Shown: piece by piece, positions 28,103-36,626 of the stretch
How positions within the stretch are numbered: the first letter of the stretch is position 1
How the letters are laid out: each line of letters begins with the position of its first letter
Assembly (NCBI GenBank): GCA_963809815.1
Contig: CAWELM010000012.1
Location: 434,001 to 498,000 of the forward strand
Length of the DNA: 64,000 bases
Source: CAVVJA01 sp963809815
GTDB lineage: Bacteria > Actinomycetota > Actinomycetes > Mycobacteriales > Jatrophihabitantaceae
Direction: 5' to 3'
Position numbers and translations under genes: made by a program
Notes under the pieces: generated by a model
What the model was told of the DNA's origin: nothing
Databases searched by the model: none
What the model saw: the letters and a program-made list of their open reading frames with translations, nothing else

Positions 28103-29640
28103 GCGATCTCGTCAGCCGTCCCGTTGAGCACTCGGCGGGCGACGTCGCGGTCGTCGAACGGGTACACGATTCCGGCGACCTCCTGGCCGGGCTCATGGCC
28201 CTTGCCGGCTACGAGCACCGTGTCGCCGGGCTGAGCCATCCGGATCGCCTCGGCGATCGCGGCGCCCCGATCGCCGATCTCGACCACCTCGGCGCGCTCA
28301 CCGAAGGGCACCCGGCCGACACCGTCCAGCATGGCGCGCCTGATGGCGGCCGGATTCTCACTCCGCGGGTTGTCGTCGGTGACGATGAGCACATCCGCGT
28401 TGCGGGCGGCCACTTCGCCCATGATCGGACGCTTCGCTTGATCGCGATCGCCACCGCACCCGAGCACGATCACCAGGCGCCGGGACGTGAATGGCCGCAA
28501 CGCGCGCAAGGCGCCCTCGACCGCTGCCGGCTTGTGGCTGTAGTCGACGACGACGAGGAACGGCTGACCCGCGTCGACCCGTTCCATACGCCCAGGCACT
28601 CCGGCCTGGGCGACGGCCGGCGCGGCAAGCCGGGGGTCGACGCCTACGGCGTCCAGGACAGCGAGCGCCAACAGCGCATTGGCGACGTTGTACGACCCGA
28701 GGATGGCTGTGCCGGCGGCAAAATCTCGACCAGGGCCCGCCGCCCGAAAACTGGTGCTCGCGTCCGGGCGAATGGCAATGTCGGTGGCCCGCCAGGTCGC
28801 GGTGCGGTGGCCGGTCGTGTTCACCGTGATCGCCTCAGGCCCGACGCGGGCGGCGAGCCGCTGGCCCCACTCGTCGTCGGTGACGATCGCGGCCTCGCGC
28901 GATCGACCGTCGAACAACTTAGCCTTGGCCGCGAAGTAGTCGTCGAGATCGGCATGGAAGTCGAGATGGTCCTGCGACAGGTTCGTGAACGCCCCGACCG
29001 CGAAGTCCACGCCATCGGCTCGGCCCAGGGCCAGGGCGTGGCTGGATACCTCCATGGCGACTGAGGTGACTTCACGCTCAGCCATGACGGCAAGCAGCGC
29101 CTGCAGCTCCGGAGCCTCCGGCGTGGTGAATCCGGTGCTGATCAGATCGTCTCCGATCAGGGTCGCGACCGTGCCGATCAGCGCCGTTGACACCCCGGCC
29201 GCCGTGAGGCCGGCCCGGATCAAGAATGTCGTCGTCGTCTTTCCGCTCGTGCCGGTAACGCCTAGTACCGACAGCCGGTTGCTGGGTGCACCGTAAACAG
29301 CTGCGGCAGCGCGCCCGAGCACGGCCCGGACGTCAGGTACAACCAGCGCCGAGACGTGCAGCGGCAGCTGCGCCGCACCGGCCGGATCGGTGAGAACGGC
29401 GACGCCGCCAGCCGCGATCGCATCCGGCGCGAACTGGGCGCCGTGCCCGGTCCGACCGGACAGCGCGGCGAATATGTCACCTGGTCGGATGAGCTGACTG
29501 CTGGCCGTGATGCCGGTCACGGCGACGTCCGGACCCACAAGCGCGGCGCCGAGTACCCGACCTAGGGCGGCGAGGGACGTCTGACGCACCGCCGATGGAC
29601 GCGGTATCGCTCCGGCGGAGCTGTTGCGTGCGACCAGCAC
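28099..29640 (-). CDS. murE: UDP-MurNAc-dipeptide--2,6-diaminopimelate ligase
   Basis: 513 residues. ATP loop GVTGTSGKTTTTFLIRAGL, then TTPEAPELQALLAVMAE, FTNLSQDHLDFHADLDDYFA with KAKLF, and the substrate-selecting DNPRSENPAAIRRAML, whose DNPR motif is diagnostic for meso-diaminopimelate addition. This implies DAP-type peptidoglycan. Start GTG 29640 is one base after the ftsI stop; GTG 29589 is a less likely alternative. Confidence 0.95.
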   Translation of the reverse strand: MLVARNSSAGAIPRPSAVRQTSLAALGRVLGAALVGPDVAVTGITASSQLIRPGDIFAALSGRTGHGAQFAPDAIAAGGVAVLTDPAGAAQLPLHVSALVVPDVRAVLGRAAAAVYGAPSNRLSVLGVTGTSGKTTTTFLIRAGLTAAGVSTALIGTVATLIGDDLISTGFTTPEAPELQALLAVMAEREVTSVAMEVSSHALALGRADGVDFAVGAFTNLSQDHLDFHADLDDYFAAKAKLFDGRSREAAIVTDDEWGQRLAARVGPEAITVNTTGHRTATWRATDIAIRPDASTSFRAAGPGRDFAAGTAILGSYNVANALLALAVLDAVGVDPRLAAPAVAQAGVPGRMERVDAGQPFLVVVDYSHKPAAVEGALRALRPFTSRRLVIVLGCGGDRDQAKRPIMGEVAARNADVLIVTDDNPRSENPAAIRRAMLDGVGRVPFGERAEVVEIGDRGAAIAEAIRMAQPGDTVLVAGKGHEPGQEVAGIVYPFDDRDVARRVLNGTADEIA

Positions 29641-29641
29641 G

Positions 29642-31789
29642 TCAGCACACGCTACTGCCGTACAGGTCGCGAGTGGATTCGTCGCAGATCAGTAGCGGTA
29701 CGTGTACGGACTCAGAACCCGATGGCGGGATCCGCGCGCGCTGCACGTAGTAGGCGCCGATCTGGTTGTACAGGGGGGCGGCCACGTCTCCGCCGTGCAA
29801 TCCATGGGCTGGATTGTCGATCATGATGGCGACCACGAACTGGGGGTTGTCTGCGGGTGCGATCCCCGCGAACGTGTCCCAGTACATCGAATCGCTGTAC
29901 GCACCGCCCCGAGCCGGATCGGGCTGCTGCGCGGTGCCGGTTTTGCCAGCGATCCGGTAACCGGGTATCGCCGCCTTCACGCCGGTGCCGCCGGGGAGAA
30001 TCGTCGACTCGAGCATCGTGCGCACGGTGCGGGCGGTCTTGACGCTCACGACGCGGCTGACCGCGGGTGTCGCCTCCGTCTCGGAGGATCCGTCCGACCG
30101 GGTCACGGACTCGACGATTCGCGGCGGCACCCGAACGCCGTCGTTGGCGATGGTCTGATACATCGAGGCCAGCTGCAGGATGGTCATCGCTTCGCCTTGG
30201 CCGATCGGAACGTTGGCGAAGGTAGCGTCCGACCAGCTCGACATGGGCGGCAGAATCCCGGCGCTTTCGCCTGGAAGCTCGATCCCGGTCTGGCTGCCGA
30301 TGCCGAACCGGCGCTCGTAGTCGTACCAGGCGGGCGGCCCGACCTGTTGGGCGATCTCCAAGGTGCCGACGTTGGACGAGGCCGCCAATACCCCCGTGGC
30401 GGTGAATCGTTGCACGGGGTGTGACCATGCATCGTGGACGGCGATCCCACCCATCTCGATCGTGTCCGGCACGGTGAGGACGGTCGACGGCTTGATCTGA
30501 CCCTTCTCCAGTGCGGCCGAGAACGTCACGACCTTGTTCACCGAGCCCGGCTCGAACACCGACTGAATGGCCGGGTCGCGGGTCGACTGGTTGCTGATCG
30601 TCGCGGGATCGGCGGGGTTGAACGTCGCCGAGGTGGCCAGCGCCAGGACCTGGCCGGTGTGCGCGTCGAGCACCGCAACTTGCCCACCCCGCGCCTGCGA
30701 CTGGGCCACCGCCGCGTCGAGATAGCCCTGCACGGTGTACTGCAGATCCTGGTCGAGCGTCAGTCGGACGCTCCCGCCGTCAACCGCCGTTCGAGTCAGG
30801 TTCGGCCCGTTCGGGTTGACCCGCCCCCGACCATCGACGGCATAGGTCAGCGTCCCGTCGCGCCCGGCCAGCACCTCGTTGTAGGCGGCCTCGATGCCGG
30901 CAGCACCGGTTCCGTCGGAGTGCATGAAACCGATCACATTGGCGGCGGTCGTCCGACCGGGGTATTCCCGTTGCGTCGTCGGCTGGGCGTAGATACCTGG
31001 CAGATTCAGCTCCTCGATCTGCCGGGTGGCCTGGCTATCCAACGCCGTGCCGAGCAGCGCGTACTGACCCGGCTTCGCAAGTTCGGCCATCACGGAGAAG
31101 ACCGGCTTGGACAGCAGCGGGGCCAGAGCAATGGCGGTGTTGAGCCGTTCGGCCGCCGGCACTTGAGTCGGGTCGGCGGTGATGTCTTGCGCCCCCGACG
31201 TGAACGCCAGCGGCGTGCCGTCGCGATCCAGGATGGACCCGCGGAGCGCGTGAACCGGGACGACCTTGACCCGCTGGGCCGTCGCGGCATTGGCGTAGTC
31301 GGCATGATCGATGGCCTGCAGCTGGACGAGCCGGCCGCCGATCACGAGCAGCATGACCGTGACGACGACGAGCGCGATCGACAAGCGCCGATCCAGCCGG
31401 CCGAGGAGAAGTACGGGCCGCCGACGCCGGGGCGGCCGTCGCGTGGGGCGAGCTGCTGGCGGTGCCGCCGGCCGCGACGCACGCTGGCCAGCCGGCTCCC
31501 GGCGCCCGGGGGCAGACCGCGACGCAGCCGCCGGCCGCGCGGCATTCGGTGGGTGGTGGACGGCGGGCCGTGGCGGCCCGGATCGAGTCGGCTGGTGAGC
31601 GTAGCCGGGCCCGCTCGGGGTCGACCGCGGCTGAAGCGGCATCGAGTGCGGCCCTGCGGTCGTACCGCGAGGCGAGGCTGTGGGGCGGCGGCGGGCGCCG
31701 CCGGGTGGCGGTGGTAGGCGCGGTGATGGCGCTCCGGCTCCCGGGCCGGCCCGACGAGACCCGTGCCCCGGCGGGGGCCGCTCGCTCAT
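29642..31789 (-). CDS. ftsI: Septal transpeptidase FtsI (class B PBP)
   Basis: 715 residues. A cytoplasmic Pro/Arg/Ala-rich region of about 125 residues, then one membrane helix (LSIALVVVTVMLLVIGGRLV), the PBP dimer domain (RGSILDRDGTPLAFT), and the transpeptidase domain. Active-site motifs: SVNK in FEPGSVNKVVTF (near residue 415), SSN in LAASSNVGTLEIA (near 468), KTGT in IAGKTGTAQQPD (near 615). Crosslinks septal peptidoglycan with FtsW. The N-terminal extension is longer than in most relatives. Start ATG 31789 overlaps ftsL as ATGA. Confidence 0.95.
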   Translation of the reverse strand: MSERPPPGHGSRRAGPGAGAPSPRLPPPPGGARRRPTASPRGTTAGPHSMPLQPRSTPSGPGYAHQPTRSGPPRPAVHHPPNAARPAAASRSAPGRREPAGQRASRPAAPPAARPTRRPPRRRRPVLLLGRLDRRLSIALVVVTVMLLVIGGRLVQLQAIDHADYANAATAQRVKVVPVHALRGSILDRDGTPLAFTSGAQDITADPTQVPAAERLNTAIALAPLLSKPVFSVMAELAKPGQYALLGTALDSQATRQIEELNLPGIYAQPTTQREYPGRTTAANVIGFMHSDGTGAAGIEAAYNEVLAGRDGTLTYAVDGRGRVNPNGPNLTRTAVDGGSVRLTLDQDLQYTVQGYLDAAVAQSQARGGQVAVLDAHTGQVLALATSATFNPADPATISNQSTRDPAIQSVFEPGSVNKVVTFSAALEKGQIKPSTVLTVPDTIEMGGIAVHDAWSHPVQRFTATGVLAASSNVGTLEIAQQVGPPAWYDYERRFGIGSQTGIELPGESAGILPPMSSWSDATFANVPIGQGEAMTILQLASMYQTIANDGVRVPPRIVESVTRSDGSSETEATPAVSRVVSVKTARTVRTMLESTILPGGTGVKAAIPGYRIAGKTGTAQQPDPARGGAYSDSMYWDTFAGIAPADNPQFVVAIMIDNPAHGLHGGDVAAPLYNQIGAYYVQRARIPPSGSESVHVPLLICDESTRDLYGSSVC

Positions 31790-32382
31790 CGAGGCCCTCC
31801 GGGCAGCGGCGCCTGGGTGACGGGCGTGGGGCTCGGTTTAGGCGTTGGTGCCGGCTGCGGAGACGGCAAGGTCCGGGCGGGTGTCTGACGCCCGGACGCG
31901 GTCGGCCCGGACCGCGCTGGTGGCCGAGTTGTCCTGGGCGCCGGGGTGGCGGGCACCGGGACGGCGGCAGGTGCGGCCGGGGTCGGGCTGCCGAGCACGC
32001 TGGCCTTGCCGTCCGGCCGAATAATGAGGAAACCCGGAGCACCGTTGGGCACCATGCCGAGCTTGGCGGCGGCAGCAGCCAGCGCGTCCGGCGCCTCGTT
32101 GGCCGCGAGCTGGGAGCGCAACTGCTCCACGTCCTCAGCCAGACCGGCGTTGGCCGCCGTGACGTCGTGACGGCGCAGCTCGGCCGCGGCCGACGCGGTG
32201 TTCAGCACGACAAGAACGCACAGACCACCGGCGAGCAGCCCACAGATGAGCACGATGAACGGCGCCCGCCGTGGACCGGCTCGCCCCGCCGGCCGGGCAG
32301 TCACAGCCCGCTGGGCCGCCGCAGACAGCGTCGGCTTTGTCCAGCTGATCGAAACTGGTTCGACTCGCGCGAACCGCGTCAC
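31786..32382 (-). CDS. ftsL: FtsL-like divisome protein
   Basis: 198 residues: about 40 basic cytoplasmic residues, a single membrane helix (APFIVLICGLLAGGLCVLVV), a short coiled coil (NAGLAEDVEQLRSQLAA), then a long Pro/Ala/Thr tail ending PVTQAPLPGGPR. Position between rsmH and ftsI plus this topology identify FtsL, though sequence conservation is low. Start GTG 32382 and stop both overlap neighbours by 4 bp. Confidence 0.85.
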   Translation of the reverse strand: MTRFARVEPVSISWTKPTLSAAAQRAVTARPAGRAGPRRAPFIVLICGLLAGGLCVLVVLNTASAAAELRRHDVTAANAGLAEDVEQLRSQLAANEAPDALAAAAAKLGMVPNGAPGFLIIRPDGKASVLGSPTPAAPAAVPVPATPAPRTTRPPARSGPTASGRQTPARTLPSPQPAPTPKPSPTPVTQAPLPGGPR

Positions 32383-33383
32383 GAGGCTGCTCGAATCCGT
32401 TCGGCCGCCCGCAGCCGCACTGACGCCGAACGAGGATTAGCGGTGACTTCCTCCTTGCTCGGGCCTTCTCCCCAGGCGAGCAGCCGCAGCTGCGGTCCGC
32501 GGTCGGCGAGGACCACCGGCAAGTCGATCGGCGTGTTGTCCCGAGCGAGCTGCGCGAGCTGCTGCTTGACCAGCCGATCTTCGAGGGAGTGGTAGGACAG
32601 CACGACAATCCGCCCACGGACCAGGAGTGCCGACACCGCCGCCGGCAGCGCCGCCCGCAGGGCACCGAGCTCGTCGTTGACCTCGATGCGTAGTGCCTGA
32701 AAAGTGCGCTTGGCTGGGTGGCCCCCGGTGCGGCGGGTTGCCGCCGGGATCGCGTCGCGAATCAGCTCGGCCAGCCGGGCGCTGGAAGTGATGCGCTCCT
32801 GCGCTCGGGCGCGGACGATGGCCTGGGCAATGCGCTGCGCAAAACGTTCCTCGCCGTACTCCCGGAGCACCCGAGTGAGTTCCCCGACGGGGTATTCGTT
32901 GACGATCTCCTCGGCGGACTGGCCGCGCCCCTGATCCATGCGCATGTCGAGGCCGGTGTCGCTGGCATAGGAGAAACCCCGCTTCGCGTCATCGACTTGC
33001 ATGGACGACACGCCGAGGTCGAAGAGCACACCGTCCACGAGTGGATGCCCGATGTCCGCCAGCACGTCGGCCAGCCGGTCATAGCCGGTGTGCACCAAGT
33101 GCAGCCTCGTCTGGAACCGGAGCAATCGTTCCCGGCTGCGCGCCAACGCCACCGGGTCGCGGTCCAGGCCGACCACCGTCAACCGGGGATGGGCCGAGAG
33201 GAGCGCCTCAGCGTGTCCGCCGAGACCGATGGTCGCGTCGACCAGCACCGCCGGATGATCGGCGAGGGCGGGCGCGAGCAGCCCGAGGACCCGATCGAGC
33301 AGTACCGGGACATGACCACTCCCTCCCGGGTTCGACGGACGCACGGAGCCGCTGGTTCGCGCTGGTGGTACGTCCATCGGCAT
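32379..33383 (-). CDS. rsmH: 16S rRNA (cytosine-1402-N4) methyltransferase RsmH
   Basis: 334 residues. AdoMet-binding ATIGLGGHAEALLSAHP, LFDLGVSSMQVDDAKRGFSY, DMRMDQGRGQSAEEIVNEYP, QALRIEVNDELGALR and SYHSLEDRLVKQQ are all RsmH signatures. Methylates the decoding site of 16S rRNA. Start ATG 33383 (GGGA upstream); ATG 33377 possible. A 190-bp spacer follows mraZ. Confidence 0.95.
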   Translation of the reverse strand: MPMDVPPARTSGSVRPSNPGGSGHVPVLLDRVLGLLAPALADHPAVLVDATIGLGGHAEALLSAHPRLTVVGLDRDPVALARSRERLLRFQTRLHLVHTGYDRLADVLADIGHPLVDGVLFDLGVSSMQVDDAKRGFSYASDTGLDMRMDQGRGQSAEEIVNEYPVGELTRVLREYGEERFAQRIAQAIVRARAQERITSSARLAELIRDAIPAATRRTGGHPAKRTFQALRIEVNDELGALRAALPAAVSALLVRGRIVVLSYHSLEDRLVKQQLAQLARDNTPIDLPVVLADRGPQLRLLAWGEGPSKEEVTANPRSASVRLRAAERIRAAS

Positions 33384-33489
33384 GGGTGGTCCCTGGTCTC
33401 GTATCGGAATTCAACGCGTCTGCGACGAGTCCGGTCGGGGCCGACGCGGGACGTCGACTCGGGTCCCCACCCGTCGTCCGTGCGACCTG

Positions 33490-33515
33490 CTTGGGGCCGG
33501 GGAAGTTGCCCCAAG
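33490..33515. other. Hairpin in the mraZ-rsmH spacer
   Basis: Perfect 8-bp inverted repeat, CTTGGGGC (33490-33497) and GCCCCAAG (33508-33515), 10-nt loop. It lies between mraZ and rsmH with no T-tract. Could be an attenuator, a processing site or chance. Confidence 0.35.
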
Positions 33516-33573
33516 GAAGGGACGGTCGCGACGGGGGGAGGCCGGAGCGGACGTGGTAGGCGTCAGCGGGCCG

Positions 33574-34005
33574 TCAGAGCAATCCGGGGATGACCACCTC
33601 CTCGGCATCGGCGAATGCCTGCTCGGTGCGATCGAGGTACTCTCGCCAGCCGACCGCGTCCCAAACCTCGACCCGGGTATTCGCACCGATCACCACGCAG
33701 TCCTTGGTCAGCCCGGCGTACTCCCGCAGGGCCGGGGGAACGGTGATCCGCCCCTGCCCGTCAGGAATCTCGTGCGAGGCACTGGCGAAGAACACCCGGC
33801 TGTAGTCCCGCACTCGGCGGTCGGTGACCGGCGCGGTGCGCAGCCCCTCGGTGATACGACTGAACTCGGTGACCGGGAACACGAACAGGCAGCGTTCCTG
33901 ACCTTTGGTGATCACCAGGCCCGCCTCGAGGTCGGGCCGGAATCGGGCGGGTAGGGCCAGCCGGCCCTTGTCGTCGAGACGGGGGGTGTGCGTGCCGAGA
34001 AACAT
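33574..34005 (-). CDS. mraZ: Transcriptional regulator MraZ
   Basis: 143 residues, start ATG 34005 (MFLGTHTPRLDDKGRLALPA) with GGGGAGG eight bases upstream. Two AbrB-like swapped-hairpin repeats with family sequence (DDKGRLALPARFR and DGQGRITVPPALR). MraZ binds repeated TGGGN boxes upstream of its own gene and represses the dcw operon; such boxes are present at 34050-34074. Confidence 0.95.
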   Translation of the reverse strand: MFLGTHTPRLDDKGRLALPARFRPDLEAGLVITKGQERCLFVFPVTEFSRITEGLRTAPVTDRRVRDYSRVFFASASHEIPDGQGRITVPPALREYAGLTKDCVVIGANTRVEVWDAVGWREYLDRTEQAFADAEEVVIPGLL

Positions 34006-34049
34006 GCCGGCCGCCTCCCCACCCGAATGCCCCACCGAGCAATGATCTC

Positions 34050-34074
34050 CCCCACGATGCCCCACCATACCCCA
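34050..34074 (-). promoter_or_regulatory. MraZ box: three TGGGG repeats at 10-bp spacing
   Basis: On the minus strand TGGGG occurs at 34070-34074, 34060-34064 and 34050-34054, each separated by exactly 5 bp. This is the canonical (TGGGN)3 MraZ operator. A further TGGGG is at 34030-34034 in phase, and one overlaps the ribosome-binding site (34017-34021). The TATGGT between repeats 1 and 2 may be the -10 element. Confidence 0.85.
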
Positions 34075-34254
34075 CTTCACTCCACCTGACGCAAGACACA
34101 CCAGGCGGCGAGCCGGCCGACATGATCAAGTGGGCGCGCTCGAGCTGCTCAGCGGCCATCGGCGGGATGCCTAGATCCGCGCGCTCGGCAATACTCGATA
34201 TGCACACGGTTGCCGACGAGCGCGGCCGGAGTGGTGGGTCGACTGGGAGGCCGC

Positions 34255-35250
34255 GTGGACGAGGGGAACCCGGACGGTGTCGCGACGTTCCGCGCGACGG
34301 GCGATGTCGCGGCGGCCGGGCACCGCATCGCCGCAAACATCGAGCAAGTCATCGAAGGCAAGGCGGACACGATCCGCCTCGGACTTACCGTCCTGCTGGC
34401 CGAGGGTCATCTTCTGATTGAGGACGTGCCCGGGGTCGGCAAGACGAAATTCGCCAAGGCACTCGCACGGTCGATCGACTGCACCGTGCGGCGAGTCCAA
34501 TTCACGCCGGACCTGCTACCGAGTGACATCACGGGCGTGAGCATCTACAACACGGAGTCACGGGACTTCGAGTTCAAGCCGGGCCCGGTGTTCGCGAACA
34601 TCGTCGTCGGTGACGAGATCAATCGCGCTTCGCCGAAGACTCAGGCGGCGCTGCTGGAGTGCATGGAAGAGCGCCAGGTCACCGTCGACGCGGTGACGTA
34701 CCCGGTCGGATCACCGTTTCTCGTTCTCGCCACGCAGAATCCGATCGACATGGAAGGGACCTACCCGCTACCTGAGGCTCAGCGGGACCGGTTCACGGCC
34801 CGGATTTCGATGGGCTATCCGGACCATGCCGCGGAGATCGCCATGCTGTCCGAGCAGGCGAGCGTCGATCCACTCGACACCCTTCTACCGGTGTCGGACG
34901 CTCGCGAAGTCCGGGCATTGATCGACGCAGTGCGCGCCGTCCACGTCGCCGAGTCGATCAAGGCGTATGCCGTCGATCTGGCCGAGGCAACCCGGCAGTC
35001 GCCGGACCTGCGCCTCGGCGCGTCCCCCCGAGCCACACTCCAGCTGCTGCGCGCCGCCAAGGCGTGGGCCGCGCTAGGCGGCCGGGAGTACGTCATCCCC
35101 GACGACATTCAAGGGCTCACCACTCCGGTGCTGGCTCACCGACTGCTCCTCACCGCGGAGACCCAGATCAGCGGACGCACCGCCGAGGACGCGTTGGCGA
35201 AGATCGTCGGGTCGGTGCCCATTCCCAGCGATCAGACCGCACGGCTCTAG
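34255..35250 (+). CDS. MoxR family AAA+ ATPase
   Basis: 331 residues, start GTG 34255 with GGGAGG five bases upstream. Walker A IEDVPGVGKTKFAKALARSI, Walker B FANIVVGDEINRASPKTQAA, sensor region LVLATQNPIDMEGTYPLPEA and QRDRFTARISMGYP are MoxR hallmarks. First gene of a MoxR-DUF58-transglutaminase operon, a common arrangement where MoxR is thought to act as a chaperone for substrates linked to the DUF58 protein. Divergent from mraZ. Confidence 0.94.
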   Translation: MDEGNPDGVATFRATGDVAAAGHRIAANIEQVIEGKADTIRLGLTVLLAEGHLLIEDVPGVGKTKFAKALARSIDCTVRRVQFTPDLLPSDITGVSIYNTESRDFEFKPGPVFANIVVGDEINRASPKTQAALLECMEERQVTVDAVTYPVGSPFLVLATQNPIDMEGTYPLPEAQRDRFTARISMGYPDHAAEIAMLSEQASVDPLDTLLPVSDAREVRALIDAVRAVHVAESIKAYAVDLAEATRQSPDLRLGASPRATLQLLRAAKAWAALGGREYVIPDDIQGLTTPVLAHRLLLTAETQISGRTAEDALAKIVGSVPIPSDQTARL

Positions 35251-35255
35251 CAGTC

Positions 35256-36626
35256 ATGGCGCAATCCCGGTTCCAACAGCTGCGCGCCGGATTCACCACT
35301 CGCGGGCGTTGCCTGCTCGCCGCGGGGCTGACGGCCCTCGTGTGCGGACTGCTGTTCGGCAGCGTCGATCTTGCTCGCGCCGGCACCCTGGTGCTCGCCG
35401 CTCCGATCGTCGCTTCGCTCGTGGTCAACCGTTCCCAGCTGACAATCGCCAGCAGACGCTCGGTCACTCCTCCGCGGTCCACGCTTGGCACCGACGTATC
35501 GGTAGCACTCACCGTGACCAACCGCTCGGTGCTGCCCACCGGTCCGCTCATGTTGGAGGACCGGTTGCCGGTCCAGATCACTGGCCGCGCTCGCTTCTCA
35601 CTCGACGGCCTGTCGGGCCGGGAATCCCGCAGCGTGGCCTACCGCCTGCCCAGGCTCGGCCGTGGGCGGTACAGCGCCGGACCGCTGCGGATGCGGCTCA
35701 CCGACCCGTTCGGGCTCATCGATACCTCGCGGTCTTTTACGGCCACGTCGTCCTTCGTGGTCACGCCGATCGTCGACGCTCTTCCGCAAGCCCAGCCGCC
35801 GTATTCGGTGGATGTCGGCGAGAACGCCGGCAGTCACTCGATCGGATCGCACGGCGCCGATGACGCTTCGACCCGCGAGTACCGGCATGGCGACGACCTT
35901 CGCAAGATCCACTGGCGATCCACCGCCCGCGTCGGCACGCTGATGGTGCGTCACGAGGAACGACCGTGGCAGGGCCATGCCACGCTGGTGCTGGACCTGC
36001 GGGCGGGTGCGCATGACACGGTGATCGACACCTCGCTGACGCAGCTCGCCCAGCCGGACGAACCACCGCCAGACATCCGCCGAACCAGCAGTCTGGAGTG
36101 GGCGATCAGCGCGATCGCCAGCATCGGAAGTCACCTCGCCCACCAGGGCCGAGAGCTTAGCCTCGTCGAATCGGTATCCGATGCGGAACGTATCCGCCTC
36201 GGCGGGGCTTGGGAGCTCGTGGAGCATCTGGCCGAGGTCCGCGCGAGCGGCGCCAACGATCTGCACGATCTGGCGCCAATCATCCGCGACGCGGGCCGTG
36301 ACTCCACGGTCATCGCCGTGCTTGGCCGGCTCGACCTCGCCGGCGCCCGGGCACTCGCCACCGTGCAGGCACGCGGATCCGGCGGCGCACCGTTTGCGAT
36401 CTTGCTCGATACTCCGACCTGGCGTCATGGCCGCGCGACCGGTGCCGCCGAGCCGCAACCCCCGTCGCCGGAGTTCGACGCGTCGGTTGTTGAGACACTC
36501 CGAGCCGCCGGTTGGTGGGTCGTTCGAGCTGCCTCAGGCGATACGACGCCGTTCGTGTGGCGGCAACTCATGGGCCAGCGGGCGCTTACGATGCCCGCGA
36601 GTGTGGCGAGAGCTGAGCCGGCATGA
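35256..36626 (+). CDS. DUF58 domain protein with membrane anchor
   Basis: 456 residues, start ATG 35256, five bases past the moxR stop with no clear ribosome-binding site, so probably coupled. Two hydrophobic segments near the N-terminus (LLAAGLTALVCGLLFGSVDL; AGTLVLAAPIVASLVV), an extended beta-rich region, then the DUF58 block REYRHGDDLRKIHWRSTARV with GTLMVRHEERPW. vWA-like C-terminal half. Function unknown; works with its MoxR and transglutaminase neighbours. Confidence 0.9.
   Translation: MAQSRFQQLRAGFTTRGRCLLAAGLTALVCGLLFGSVDLARAGTLVLAAPIVASLVVNRSQLTIASRRSVTPPRSTLGTDVSVALTVTNRSVLPTGPLMLEDRLPVQITGRARFSLDGLSGRESRSVAYRLPRLGRGRYSAGPLRMRLTDPFGLIDTSRSFTATSSFVVTPIVDALPQAQPPYSVDVGENAGSHSIGSHGADDASTREYRHGDDLRKIHWRSTARVGTLMVRHEERPWQGHATLVLDLRAGAHDTVIDTSLTQLAQPDEPPPDIRRTSSLEWAISAIASIGSHLAHQGRELSLVESVSDAERIRLGGAWELVEHLAEVRASGANDLHDLAPIIRDAGRDSTVIAVLGRLDLAGARALATVQARGSGGAPFAILLDTPTWRHGRATGAAEPQPPSPEFDASVVETLRAAGWWVVRAASGDTTPFVWRQLMGQRALTMPASVARAEPA

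Noticed and set aside
30434..31717. 427-codon plus-strand frame opposite ftsI
   Set aside because: Antisense shadow created by third-position GC bias.
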